From: Methanobacteriaceae archaeon | GTDB taxonomy: Archaea; Methanobacteriota; Methanobacteria; Methanobacteriales; Methanobacteriaceae | Direction: 5' to 3' | NCBI GenBank assembly: GCA_030539615.1 | Contig: JAUNXU010000010.1 | Span: 1 to 32,000 of the forward strand | DNA length: 32,000 nt | Shown here: in pieces, positions 1 through 8,075 of the stretch | Layout of the letters: every line of letters starts with the position of its first letter | Numbering within the stretch: the first letter of the stretch is position 1 | Made by a program: the position numbers and the translations under genes | Notes under the pieces: model-generated | Seen by the model: only the letters and a program-made list of their open reading frames with translations | The model's database searches: none | Told to the model about the DNA's origin: nothing

Positions 1-192
1 TATAAAAATACTAAAAATATAATTATTTATTTCCAAGATAATGGTGTTAAATTTAATATTAATAAGCATATTCAAAAGAATGATTATAACTTAGAGCAGA
101 TTGGAATTAATCTAACAAATAATATTTCAGAAAATATTGAATATGATTATAATCTTAATCTAAATAATACAAAGATAATATTACCATTATAA
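1..192 (+). CDS. C-terminal end of a probable sensor histidine kinase (partial)
   Basis: Frame 1 is open from the window edge and ends at TAA 190-192, giving the last 63 residues of a protein. The segment reads like the end of a GHKL ATPase domain: a hydrophobic strand followed by DNG (G1 box), then a spaced IGINLTNNI segment where the G2 box and its helix (usually LGLxLV) fall, then a final strand with a T-K-I-I-L-P-L ending. Histidine kinases of the PAS/HisKA_2 type common in Methanobacteriales end this way. The G2 glycines are weak, so the assignment is by pattern only. It converges on the phosphatase gene of the partner-switching set. The rest of the gene lies outside the window. Confidence 0.45.
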   Translation, partial: YKNTKNIIIYFQDNGVKFNINKHIQKNDYNLEQIGINLTNNISENIEYDYNLNLNNTKIILPL

Positions 193-210
193 TTACTAAT
201 AATAAAGTAT

Positions 211-239
211 AAAAAGAATATTATTTCTTTATTCTTTTT
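211..239. terminator. Bidirectional hairpin terminator between converging genes
   Basis: A perfect 10-bp inverted repeat (AAAAAGAATA at 211-220, TATTCTTTTT at 230-239) with a 9-nt loop runs into T-rich DNA on the plus strand and A-rich DNA before it. It lies just after the plus-strand gene ending at 192 and just before the minus-strand stop at 241, so it could end transcripts from both sides. Confidence 0.55.
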
Positions 240-240
240 T

Positions 241-2175
241 TTATTTTTTGTTACTCAAGATTAAAAGAGTTATATCATCAAATTGTTCAATATCCACCAT
301 AAACTTATTAACATCCCTCATTATATCTTCAGTTATTTCTTTAACATTTTTTGAATGTATATTATTTACTGTTTTTATTAAATTATCTGTTTGATAAAAT
401 TTTCCATATTTATTATTTGCTTCTGTTATTCCATCAGTATACAATATTAATGTATCTTCCAATATTATTTTTGAATGTTCATATCCAATATCTTCAAATA
501 CACCTAATACTAAATTAGATTCTGATTTTAGAAGATGATAATTATCTTTTTCTTTAATTAATGGAGGATTATGTCCAGCATTAGAATATATTAATTCATG
601 AGAATTTATATTATATAATCCTAACCATAATGTTACAAACATAGATTCTTCATTGTTTTCACATAATTGATTATTTGTTTTATATAATATTTCATCAGGA
701 TTATTACCTTGATTTGCAAAACTTTTTATTAAAGCTTGTGTTTTAACTGAAAATAAAGCACCAGGTATTCCTTTTCCAGATGCATCTGCTATAATTATTG
801 CAATTGTTTCATCATCAATATTAAAGAAATCATAGAAATCACCACCAACTTCTTTAGCAGGCTTACTATATGCATATAATTGATAATTATTATTTTTTGG
901 AAAATTTATTGGAAGAATTGATTTTTGTATTTTTTCTGCTATTTTCAGTTCAGTTTGGATTCTTTCTTGTTCTTTAGTTATTTTTTGAAGATTTAATATA
1001 TATTTATTAATATCTTTAGCTATTTTTATATATGCATTTGATAAGGTACCAATTTCATTTTTTTTGTTAATATATTTAGAATAATCTTCTATAATTTTAT
1101 CGGTATTTATTTTTTCATCTGTTTTAACATATTTTGTTGCTTTTGAAAACACTATAATTGGTTTTACAATCTCTTTTTCAACATAATTTAATATCAATAT
1201 TGTAGGAATAAAAAATATAGTTACAATAATATCCATAAACAATAATGAAAATAACTCTATTTGTAAACTAGAACTAACCCCAACAACTTCTAATGAAGTT
1301 AAATATGCAAAAACTCCTGATATTGAAAATAATATTAATGTTAATACTAAGAAAAATAACATTAAATCTTCAATTATTGATATTTGATATTTCTTTTTCT
1401 GAATTTCAAAAATCACAGGTTTTGTTAAATAAACAAGTAAAAATATTATTATAGAATATAAAATATAATTTCCTAAATCCTGATATTTTGGAAATATTAT
1501 TAATGATAATATTAACATAATACTAGTTACAATAAACAATACCTTATATAACTTATTTAAATATTTTCTTTTTATATTAATAGTAGGTAGTTCTAATCCA
1601 ATATTTAACCTATTTGATACAGTTATACCAATAACTCCAAATATAAATGAAAAATTAAATGTATTTAACAAATATTTTAAAGTAAACAATGAATCATATT
1701 GATATCTATCTATATTAATATCCAACATTAATGATACCAATAATGAATAAATTATACTAGTTACCATCAATATTAATATAAATTTTATTATATTATGAAT
1801 ATTACTTAATGAAGGTATTGATTGTTTAGTATCATTTGAATTACCCCATGTATACCATAATTTATAAGGTAAATATGATGCCATTATATTGATTAATGAA
1901 TATGGAATAAGAATTGTTGATGCATAACCTTGTTTAAACCCAATTATTAAATTAGCCAAAACAGTTCCAATTCCACCATATACCCCAAATAATAATCCCA
2001 TACTTGAATGTAAACCAAGATATGGATTTAATCCAACTCCAAAAGGAGTGTGTGTATTTGAAATATCTAAAAATAAATACACCACAATAAACAATGAAAA
2101 AGATACAATTATATGTTTTAAATGAAATATTTTCATTTTAGCATCTTCTTTTATAATAATTAACACCTCTTTCAT
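241..2175 (-). CDS. Membrane-bound PP2C-type (SpoIIE/RsbU-like) serine phosphatase
   Basis: The 644-residue protein has about nine predicted membrane segments (roughly 18-38, 55-78, 85-105, 129-151, 170-186, 209-228, 236-252, 270-292, 306-330), a HAMP-like linker (331-400) and a C-terminal PP2C/SpoIIE phosphatase domain (about 405-642). Metal-site motifs are intact: GGDFYD 444-449, DASGKG 464-469, TDG 580-582 and FDD 632-634, so catalysis is likely. In bacteria such enzymes dephosphorylate a STAS protein; a STAS gene and a GHKL kinase gene lie just upstream on the same strand. The first membrane segments are Gly-rich, slightly like ECF-transporter S-components, suggesting a ligand-sensing role (inference). 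The start is uncertain: ATG 2175 lacks a Shine-Dalgarno site, ATG 2136 (residue 14) has only a weak one, and a GAGGTG lies inside codons 3-4. Confidence 0.85.
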   Translation of the reverse strand: MKEVLIIIKEDAKMKIFHLKHIIVSFSLFIVVYLFLDISNTHTPFGVGLNPYLGLHSSMGLLFGVYGGIGTVLANLIIGFKQGYASTILIPYSLINIMASYLPYKLWYTWGNSNDTKQSIPSLSNIHNIIKFILILMVTSIIYSLLVSLMLDINIDRYQYDSLFTLKYLLNTFNFSFIFGVIGITVSNRLNIGLELPTINIKRKYLNKLYKVLFIVTSIMLILSLIIFPKYQDLGNYILYSIIIFLLVYLTKPVIFEIQKKKYQISIIEDLMLFFLVLTLILFSISGVFAYLTSLEVVGVSSSLQIELFSLLFMDIIVTIFFIPTILILNYVEKEIVKPIIVFSKATKYVKTDEKINTDKIIEDYSKYINKKNEIGTLSNAYIKIAKDINKYILNLQKITKEQERIQTELKIAEKIQKSILPINFPKNNNYQLYAYSKPAKEVGGDFYDFFNIDDETIAIIIADASGKGIPGALFSVKTQALIKSFANQGNNPDEILYKTNNQLCENNEESMFVTLWLGLYNINSHELIYSNAGHNPPLIKEKDNYHLLKSESNLVLGVFEDIGYEHSKIILEDTLILYTDGITEANNKYGKFYQTDNLIKTVNNIHSKNVKEITEDIMRDVNKFMVDIEQFDDITLLILSNKK

Positions 2176-2195
2176 TACATTATTTATTTAAATAA

Positions 2196-2576
2196 TTATA
2201 TTCCAATTAAAATAGTTAATTTATTTAAATTATCAACATATTCATAAGAAATTTCATAAGCATATTTTTTAACTAAATAAATACCCAAACCACCAATTTT
2301 CCTTTGATCTAATGATGAATCTACATCTTGATCTTTCACAGATTTAGGATTAAAGGGAATACCATCATCAATAAATTGAATTTTTATTAGATCCCCACAT
2401 ACATCTAAAAAGTTTACTTGTATAAATGTAGCATTAGAATAATTAACAATATTAACAAATACTTCCTCTAATATTATTTCAATAGGAAATGTATTATCTG
2501 TTACTATTAAAGATAAAATAAAATTATTCAAATTATCTAATTCTTTTTTATCTGGTTTTAATAATAATGTCCTCAT
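2196..2576 (-). CDS. RsbW-like serine kinase / GHKL ATP-binding protein
   Basis: This 126-residue protein is essentially one GHKL ATPase domain. The N box is ILEEVFVNIVNYS (E38 and N42), the G1 box is DDG 70-72, and the G2 box is GGLGIYLVKK from residue 95. There is no His-phosphorylation or sensor domain, so it matches the free-standing anti-sigma kinases (RsbW/SpoIIAB/RsbT type) that phosphorylate a STAS partner on serine. The start is supported by an AGGGTGAT Shine-Dalgarno site at about 2580-2587. It ends 20 nt before the phosphatase gene, so the two are probably co-transcribed. Archaea have no sigma factor, so what this kinase binds apart from the STAS protein is unknown. Confidence 0.8.
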   Translation of the reverse strand: MRTLLLKPDKKELDNLNNFILSLIVTDNTFPIEIILEEVFVNIVNYSNATFIQVNFLDVCGDLIKIQFIDDGIPFNPKSVKDQDVDSSLDQRKIGGLGIYLVKKYAYEISYEYVDNLNKLTILIGI

Positions 2577-2796
2577 TTAATCACCCTAAACTAAAAAAAA
2601 TATAATCAATTATTATAAATATAAATATTACTCTTTTTTCCTAATAAAAATTCATTTAAACTTAATAGTATACTATATAATTTTTAAGTTAAATATTTAG
2701 TTAAGTAAAATACAAATAAATCATGTTTTTAAAAATTCTTATAAAAAAAAATTATTAACAAGAATGAATATTTAAAATAAAATTAAAAATCTAGAA
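2577..2796. other. 220-nt gap inside the partner-switching set
   Basis: AT-rich DNA with no supported gene. Read on the minus strand it holds TATA-like sequence around 2665-2690 (for example AATTATATAG), so the kinase and phosphatase genes may have their own promoter separate from the STAS gene. No strong hairpin was seen. Confidence 0.3.
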
Positions 2797-3099
2797 TTAT
2801 TTTATATTTAATACTTTAACAAATCCTGATATTTCAAATATTTCCATTAAAATATCATTAACATTTATAATAACCATATTTTTATTAGATTTATTTAACT
2901 TTTTTTGTGTTGATATTAATAATCTTAAACCAGCACTTGATATGTAATTTAATTCTTTAAAATCAAAAATAATAGAATTATATTTTTTTAAATCATCAGA
3001 AATATCGTTTTGGAGTTTTGAAGAGGTATTTGTATCTAATCTACCAGTTACAAGAATTTTTAATGTATTTTCATTTTTAAAATCTTTTTTAATTTCCAT
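2797..3099 (-). CDS. STAS-domain anti-anti-sigma-like protein (RsbV/SpoIIAA type)
   Basis: A 100-residue single STAS domain. The conserved loop YISSAGLRLL at 52-61 carries the serine pair (S54, S55); in SpoIIAA/RsbV the second serine is the one phosphorylated by the partner kinase and dephosphorylated by the PP2C phosphatase. The length matches free-standing STAS antagonists. The start at ATG 3099 is supported by a GGGGGAT ribosome-binding site (3105-3111). It is the first gene of the set in transcription order, followed by a 220-nt gap, the GHKL kinase and the phosphatase. The family assignment is firm; the partner-switching role in this organism is inferred from the neighbours. Confidence 0.85.
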   Translation of the reverse strand: MEIKKDFKNENTLKILVTGRLDTNTSSKLQNDISDDLKKYNSIIFDFKELNYISSAGLRLLISTQKKLNKSNKNMVIINVNDILMEIFEISGFVKVLNIK

Positions 3100-3342
3100 A
3101 ATTAATCCCCCGTAATCATATTTTAAAATAATTTCAATAGTTTAATATATCATTGTAATGTTAATTATTTTTAATAATTATATTAAGTATGATTTTTTAT
3201 TAAAACTTTTAAAAATAGAGTAATTAACTAATTATAAATCAATACTTAAAAAGGCAGATATACAAGTAGAGTTTAAATATCTTAGAAAAAGAGCAAATAT
3301 ACATATAATGAGTAATTTATTTAAGAAAAAGTTTTTTTATTA

Positions 3343-3419
<77 letters not shown>

Positions 3420-3465
3420 ATTATTATAAACAAATGTAAATTCCAAATATATTTCCATATTTAGA

Positions 3466-3549
<84 letters not shown>

Positions 3550-3622
3550 TAGTAAATATTAATTTTCTATTATAACGGCTTAAAATTATAAAAGAAAATA
3601 TTCGTTAAAATCAAATAAGTAA

Positions 3623-3697
3623 TGCTCCGACCGGGATTCGAACCCGAGTCTTCGGCTCGAAAGGCCGAAATGATTGGCCGGACTACACTATCGGAGC
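3623..3697 (-). tRNA. tRNA-Glu (TTC)
   Basis: A 75-nt cloverleaf: acceptor GCTCCGA/TCGGAGC, anticodon stem TCGGC/GCCGA with loop CTTTCGA (anticodon TTC), T loop TTCGAAT, discriminator A, no encoded CCA. In archaea this type of tRNA serves glutamate decoding and, in methanogens, tetrapyrrole synthesis through glutamyl-tRNA reductase (general knowledge). Confidence 0.95.
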
Positions 3698-3710
3698 ATA
3701 AATATACTAT

Positions 3711-3789
<79 letters not shown>

Positions 3790-3799
3790 GAATTAATAA

Positions 3800-3872
<73 letters not shown>

Positions 3873-3919
3873 ACATCAATTACATTTAATTACAGTACAA
3901 TAAACTATTTATTTTTAGT

Positions 3920-3933
3920 CCTATATATAGTTT
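3920..3933 (-). promoter_or_regulatory. Probable TATA box of the tRNA cluster
   Basis: On the minus strand AAACTATATATAGG lies about 50 nt upstream of the 5' end of tRNA-Asn (3872). An archaeal start site 25-27 nt downstream would fall near 3900. All five tRNAs share the strand with gaps of 11-74 nt and no internal promoter of equal quality was noticed, so one transcript is plausible. Confidence 0.5.
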
Positions 3934-4100
3934 ATGTTTTATACTTGATTTGTAACATATCTATAAAACTAGAATGTTTCTTCCTATGAAGGATATTAAT
4001 ATGTTGTATCGTTTTTATATATATACTTTTCGGATACTATTTTTATTTTTTAAAAAAATAATAAAAGATATAAAAAACAGATAAAATAATAATGGATAAT

Positions 4101-4110
4101 GTTTATATAA
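4101..4110 (+). promoter_or_regulatory. Probable TATA box of the radical SAM gene
   Basis: GTTTATATAA lies 30-39 nt before the ATG at 4140. A start site near 4130 would leave a very short leader that still contains the AAGGATT ribosome-binding site. Confidence 0.45.
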
Positions 4111-4139
4111 CACTTATTAAAATTTTATAAAGGATTATA

Positions 4140-5183
4140 ATGACTATGGATTTAATTAACAAAATAAAAAAGCATGAAATATTAGATATGCTAGAAGAAT
4201 CAGATAAAATAACTTTAAAAAATCATGGAAATAAAATTAGTCTTGAACGAGCAATTTTCTTATCTTGGTGGTGTAATAAAGGTGATTGTAAATTTTGTTA
4301 TATGTCTTCTCAAAAAGATCGTATTGAAAAATCATCTAAAAAAGATAATACTCCCGAATCTGATAAAGCTAAAAGACATATAAAAGGAATTTATGCTGAA
4401 GCTGAACTTACTAAACGTATGGGATGGAACATAGAATTCTTATCTGGAGGATATGGTGCATATTCCACTAGTGAAATTCAAGAAATTTGTCAAAATATTT
4501 ATGATATAACTGATAATCCTGTTTGGCTTAATATTGGTATTACAGAAGATCTTGAAGAATATGGTGAAGAAATTATTGGAGTAACAGGAGCTGTTGAAAC
4601 AGCAAATCCTAAATTACATGAATATATTTGTCCAAGTAAATCATTAAATGACATTAGTAATATGTTACTAAAAGCTGGTGATTTAGGTTATAAAAAAGCT
4701 ATAACAATTATTATTGGATTAGGTGAAACTCCTGAACAGTTAGAAGATTTATTTGAATTAATAGAAAGACTTTCTATTGATAGAATAATTTTTTATTCAT
4801 TGAATCCACACCCTGATACAATGTATGCTGATACACCTCAACCTGCTTCATTTTATTATGCGGGAATGGTAGCTGCAGTTAGAATTAGATTTCCTAATAT
4901 TGAAATTATTACTGGTACATGGACTGATAATTTAGCTAATATTGGATTATTATTAAAAGCTGGATCTAATGGAATTACTAAGTTTCCTTTATTTAAAATG
5001 TATGGTAATCGTTATGGTAAACGTGTTGAAGAAGAAATTAAATGGTCTAATAGAGAATTGATTGGAAGTTTTTCGGATATGGATCGTTTAAAAAGTGACA
5101 TTGTTTTACGACCAGAACTTGAACCATATATTCAACGTTATATTGATATGTGTTATAAAAATCTTAATATCAAAAAAATTTAA
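4140..5183 (+). CDS. Radical SAM protein, BioB/HmdB-like
   Basis: The 347-residue protein has an iron-sulfur cluster motif at C45, C50 and C53. The spacing is CX4CX2C, not the canonical CX3CX2C, and the last Cys is followed by Y as in many family members. A GGYG segment near residue 105 fits the SAM-binding glycines. VETANPKLHEYICPS (about 152-166) resembles the ET-S/N motif of biotin-synthase-like enzymes, and GLGET near 197 fits a further SAM-contacting strand. It most resembles the biotin-synthase-related radical SAM proteins of methanogens; the substrate cannot be told. ATG 4140 follows AAGGATT; ATG 4146 is an alternative. It stands alone, 141 nt before gatB, and diverges from the tRNA cluster. 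Confidence 0.8.
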   Translation: MTMDLINKIKKHEILDMLEESDKITLKNHGNKISLERAIFLSWWCNKGDCKFCYMSSQKDRIEKSSKKDNTPESDKAKRHIKGIYAEAELTKRMGWNIEFLSGGYGAYSTSEIQEICQNIYDITDNPVWLNIGITEDLEEYGEEIIGVTGAVETANPKLHEYICPSKSLNDISNMLLKAGDLGYKKAITIIIGLGETPEQLEDLFELIERLSIDRIIFYSLNPHPDTMYADTPQPASFYYAGMVAAVRIRFPNIEIITGTWTDNLANIGLLLKAGSNGITKFPLFKMYGNRYGKRVEEEIKWSNRELIGSFSDMDRLKSDIVLRPELEPYIQRYIDMCYKNLNIKKI

Positions 5184-5202
5184 TTAAAAGTTAATATTAA
5201 AG

Positions 5203-5222
5203 TAGGATATATAAATATATAT
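5203..5222 (+). promoter_or_regulatory. TATA-rich promoter candidate for the gatB operon
   Basis: AGGATATATAAATATATATA lies about 100 nt before the gatB coding region and 20 nt after the radical SAM stop. It contains overlapping TATA matches, so the exact box and start site cannot be fixed. Confidence 0.35.
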
Positions 5223-5324
5223 AGAATAATATGAAGAATTAATTTTCAAATAATTTTTTTAATTCAATATGATACTTAATCACTAAATTTAATTTTTTAA
5301 TTGGAGGAATTTATTATTACAGAT

Positions 5325-6680
5325 ATGATGTGTGGACTTGAAATCCACGTTCAATTAGCAACAGAATCTAAATTATTTTGTAGTTGTCCAACAAATTACC
5401 AATCAGCACCTGCAAATACAAACATATGCCCAACATGTTTAAATCAACCAGGGGCAAAACCTTATCCACCTAATCAAACAGCATTAGATAGTGCTATAAA
5501 AGTAGCATTAATGTTAGGTTGTGAAATAAGTACTGATACAGTTTATTTCCAAAGAAAACACTATGATTATCCTGATTTATCTTCAGGTTATCAAAGAACT
5601 AGTGTTCCAGTAGGTCATCATGGAGAACTTAATGGTGTTCGTATATTAGAAGTTCACGTTGAAGAAGATCCAGGACAATATAAACCAGATCTTGGAACTG
5701 TGGACTTTAATAGATCAGGAATAGCATTAATAGAAATTGTAACAGAACCTGATATGAAATCTCCAGAAGAAGCAAGAAATTTTTTAAATGAATTAATACG
5801 TGTGTTAAATTATAGTGGAAGTGCTCGTGGAGAAGGAACTATGAGAGCTGATGTTAACATTTCAATTGAAGGCGGTAAACGTGCAGAAGTTAAAAATGTT
5901 AATTCTATTCGTGGAGCTTACAAAGTTCTTAAATTTGAACTTATTAGACAAAAAAATGTTTTAAGACGTGGACAAACTGTTCAACAAGAAACAAGAGCTT
6001 ATCTTGAATCTCAAATGATCACTGTTCCAATGAGACTTAAAGAAGATGCTGATGATTATAGATATATACCTGATCCAGATCTTCCACCATTAAAATTTGA
6101 TCCAGAACATGTTAAAGAAATAAAAGAAAAAATGCCAGAACCAGCTCATCTTAAAACTGAACGTTTTGTTGAAGAATATGGTATATTACATGATGATGCA
6201 AAAGTTTTAACATCTGAACTTGAATTAGCAGATGCATTTGAAGAAGTATGTAAAAAAATTAAACCTGAAGATGCAGCTACTTGGATGAGAGATGAATTAA
6301 AAAGAGTTCTTAATTATAATAAATTAGCATATTCTGAAAGTGGTATTTCTACTGATAATATTATAGAGATATTAAATTTAATTAATGATAAAAAAATAAC
6401 TCCCGAAGCAGCACATAAATTAGTTGAAAAAATGCCTAATAATTCTAAAACACCTACTGAAATTGGTAAAGAAATGGATGTTATAGGTGTTGCTGATGAT
6501 GATCTTATTCAAAAAGTTGTTATTCAAGTTATTGATGAAAATCCAGAAGCAGTAGCTGATTATAATGAAGGTAAAGGTAATGCACTTAATTATCTTGTAG
6601 GACAAGTTATGAGATTAACTCGTGGAAAAGCTAATGCAAAACAAGCAAACAATATGTTAAAAGAACAGTTAGATAAATAA
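5325..6680 (+). CDS. gatB: Aspartyl/glutamyl-tRNA amidotransferase subunit B
   Basis: GatB is the subunit of GatCAB that phosphorylates misacylated Asp-tRNA(Asn) (or Glu-tRNA(Gln)) and transfers ammonia from GatA. Archaea normally use GatCAB for Asn and GatDE for Gln. The family signature CGLEIHVQL is at the N terminus, followed by the cradle-domain stretches RKHYDYPDLSSGYQ, VEEDPG and FNRSGIALIEIVTEPD, and YRYIPDPDLPP. The C-terminal part (about 300-451) is the helical YqeY-like tail that contacts tRNA. With ATG 5325 the protein has 451 residues, normal for the family. The start is odd: GGAGG sits at 5303-5307, 17 nt from this ATG, and TTG 5301 overlaps it. It heads an operon with the CBS gene (30-nt gap) and hisE. 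Confidence 0.95.
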   Translation: MMCGLEIHVQLATESKLFCSCPTNYQSAPANTNICPTCLNQPGAKPYPPNQTALDSAIKVALMLGCEISTDTVYFQRKHYDYPDLSSGYQRTSVPVGHHGELNGVRILEVHVEEDPGQYKPDLGTVDFNRSGIALIEIVTEPDMKSPEEARNFLNELIRVLNYSGSARGEGTMRADVNISIEGGKRAEVKNVNSIRGAYKVLKFELIRQKNVLRRGQTVQQETRAYLESQMITVPMRLKEDADDYRYIPDPDLPPLKFDPEHVKEIKEKMPEPAHLKTERFVEEYGILHDDAKVLTSELELADAFEEVCKKIKPEDAATWMRDELKRVLNYNKLAYSESGISTDNIIEILNLINDKKITPEAAHKLVEKMPNNSKTPTEIGKEMDVIGVADDDLIQKVVIQVIDENPEAVADYNEGKGNALNYLVGQVMRLTRGKANAKQANNMLKEQLDK

Positions 6681-6710
6681 AAAAATTTAATTTGAAGAAG
6701 GTGTTAAACT

Positions 6711-7529
6711 ATGGCAGAATTTAACAAAGTAAAAAATTATATGACAAAAGACGTCATAACTGTAACTGAAGACACAACACCTGTAGAAATACAAAATATG
6801 ATAAAAAAAACAGGACATGATGGGTTTCCTGTTCAAAATAATGAAAATAAAATAGTTGGTATTGTTACTGCATCTGATTTAATAACAAAAGATTTTACTC
6901 CAACTATTAGAGATATGATGTCAACAGATATTGTAGTTGCTAATGAAGAATTAACAATCAATGATGCTGCTAGAGTTATGTTCAGAATGGGTATTTCTAG
7001 ATTACCTGTAACTAATGAAGAAGAAGGTGTAATTGGTATTATTACAAATACTGATATTTTAAGAAGTCATATTGAAAGATCTACACCTACAAAAGTTAAT
7101 CAATTTAGAACATCTTTAGAACAATTATATAATATTAAAACTACCCTTCATGAAGAAAATGTTCCTATAAAGTTAATGAAACCTACTCAAGATAAAATTT
7201 ATGCTGATGAATTACAAGGAAGAACATATGAAATTGAGAGAGGTCTAGCTGAACCTGTTATTCTTGTAAAAACTAAAGATAAATATGTTGTAGTTGATGG
7301 ACATCATCGTATTGTTGCTGCTTATCAAAAAGGGTATGATAAAATTGGTGCTTATGTTATTCAATTAAGTAAAGATATTAAATTAGGTCTTGAAAAAACT
7401 GCTGAAAAGAATAATATATTTTCATTAGATGATATTGAAATTATTGAAGATGCTCAACATCCATTAATTGCTATTACAGACAGTATAAAAAATCAAAATA
7501 AAGAAAAGAATAAGAAAAAAGGGATATAA
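6711..7529 (+). CDS. CBS-pair protein fused to a ParB/SerK-like domain
   Basis: The 272-residue protein begins with two CBS domains (about 8-60 and 65-123), which bind adenine nucleotides in many proteins. A linker follows, then a ParB/sulfiredoxin-fold domain (about 150-235) with the diagnostic DGHHR at 196-200. DGHHR occurs in the ADP-dependent serine kinase SerK of Thermococcus and in SbnI, which descend from ParB-like proteins and phosphorylate free serine. That points to small-molecule kinase activity rather than DNA partitioning, but the substrate is an inference. The C terminus is Lys-rich. The start has a strong GAAGGTG site (6697-6703). It lies between gatB (30 nt) and hisE (0 nt), clearly in one operon. 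Confidence 0.8.
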   Translation: MAEFNKVKNYMTKDVITVTEDTTPVEIQNMIKKTGHDGFPVQNNENKIVGIVTASDLITKDFTPTIRDMMSTDIVVANEELTINDAARVMFRMGISRLPVTNEEEGVIGIITNTDILRSHIERSTPTKVNQFRTSLEQLYNIKTTLHEENVPIKLMKPTQDKIYADELQGRTYEIERGLAEPVILVKTKDKYVVVDGHHRIVAAYQKGYDKIGAYVIQLSKDIKLGLEKTAEKNNIFSLDDIEIIEDAQHPLIAITDSIKNQNKEKNKKKGI

Positions 7530-7820
7530 ATGAATGATGAAATATTAAGAGAAGTTTTTGAAACATTGAAAAATAGAAGAGATAATCCTATTGATTCATA
7601 TACATCTAACTTAATGAAAGACAGTGATAAAAAAGCCGAAGATAAAATTCTTGAAAAGATCGGTGAAGAAAGTGCAGAAGTTATACTTGCTTCTAAAAAT
7701 AATGAAGCATTAGTTGAAGAATCATGTGACTTAATCTTTTTCACATTATTAAATCTTGTTTATAAAAACATAGAACTAGACGAAATATTTGAAGAACTCA
7801 AAAAACGTCATAATAAATAA
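7530..7820 (+). CDS. hisE: Phosphoribosyl-ATP pyrophosphatase
   Basis: HisE hydrolyses phosphoribosyl-ATP to phosphoribosyl-AMP and pyrophosphate, the second step of histidine synthesis. The 96-residue length and all-helical MazG-like pattern fit: SYTSNLM near 24-30, the acidic metal-binding segment [12 protein letters not shown] (43-54), and a second acidic helix [15 protein letters not shown] (62-76). ATG 7530 directly follows the stop of the CBS gene, with GGGAT just upstream, so translation is probably coupled. HisE is a separate protein here, not fused to HisI. No other his gene is in the window. Confidence 0.93.
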   Translation: MNDEILREVFETLKNRRDNPIDSYTSNLMKDSDKKAEDKILEKIGEESAEVILASKNNEALVEESCDLIFFTLLNLVYKNIELDEIFEELKKRHNK

Positions 7821-7838
7821 TAAATTTTCATCATCCCC

Positions 7839-7846
7839 TTTTTTTT
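7839..7846 (+). terminator. T-run terminator after hisE
   Basis: CCCC followed by eight T residues 19 nt after the hisE stop, with a second T run at 7854-7859. Archaeal RNA polymerase stops at T tracts with or without a hairpin; none is obvious here. Confidence 0.4.
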
Positions 7847-8075
7847 ATTACTATTTTTTAATAAAATTTCCATACTAAAAACCGAATATCAAAAATACTT
7901 AAAATATAATATCAAATAAATAGAAAAGATATTTTATACAATATAAGTTTTAAAAGTGAGATATGTCAAACATGATTACTAAACAATATAAATAGTAAAC
8001 TGTATAAACTTAATATATATTAAAAAAAATCCTTAAATACATTTTTATTAGCTAATAAATAAAAGAGTGATAATA

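Noticed and set aside
6420-6605. Minus-strand open frame inside gatB
   Set aside because: Asn/Ile/Phe-rich antisense translation with no start signal, inside a confidently assigned gene.
8067-8075. GTG start for the coiled-coil membrane protein
   Set aside because: The GTG is part of the AGAGTGAT ribosome-binding site that serves ATG 8076.
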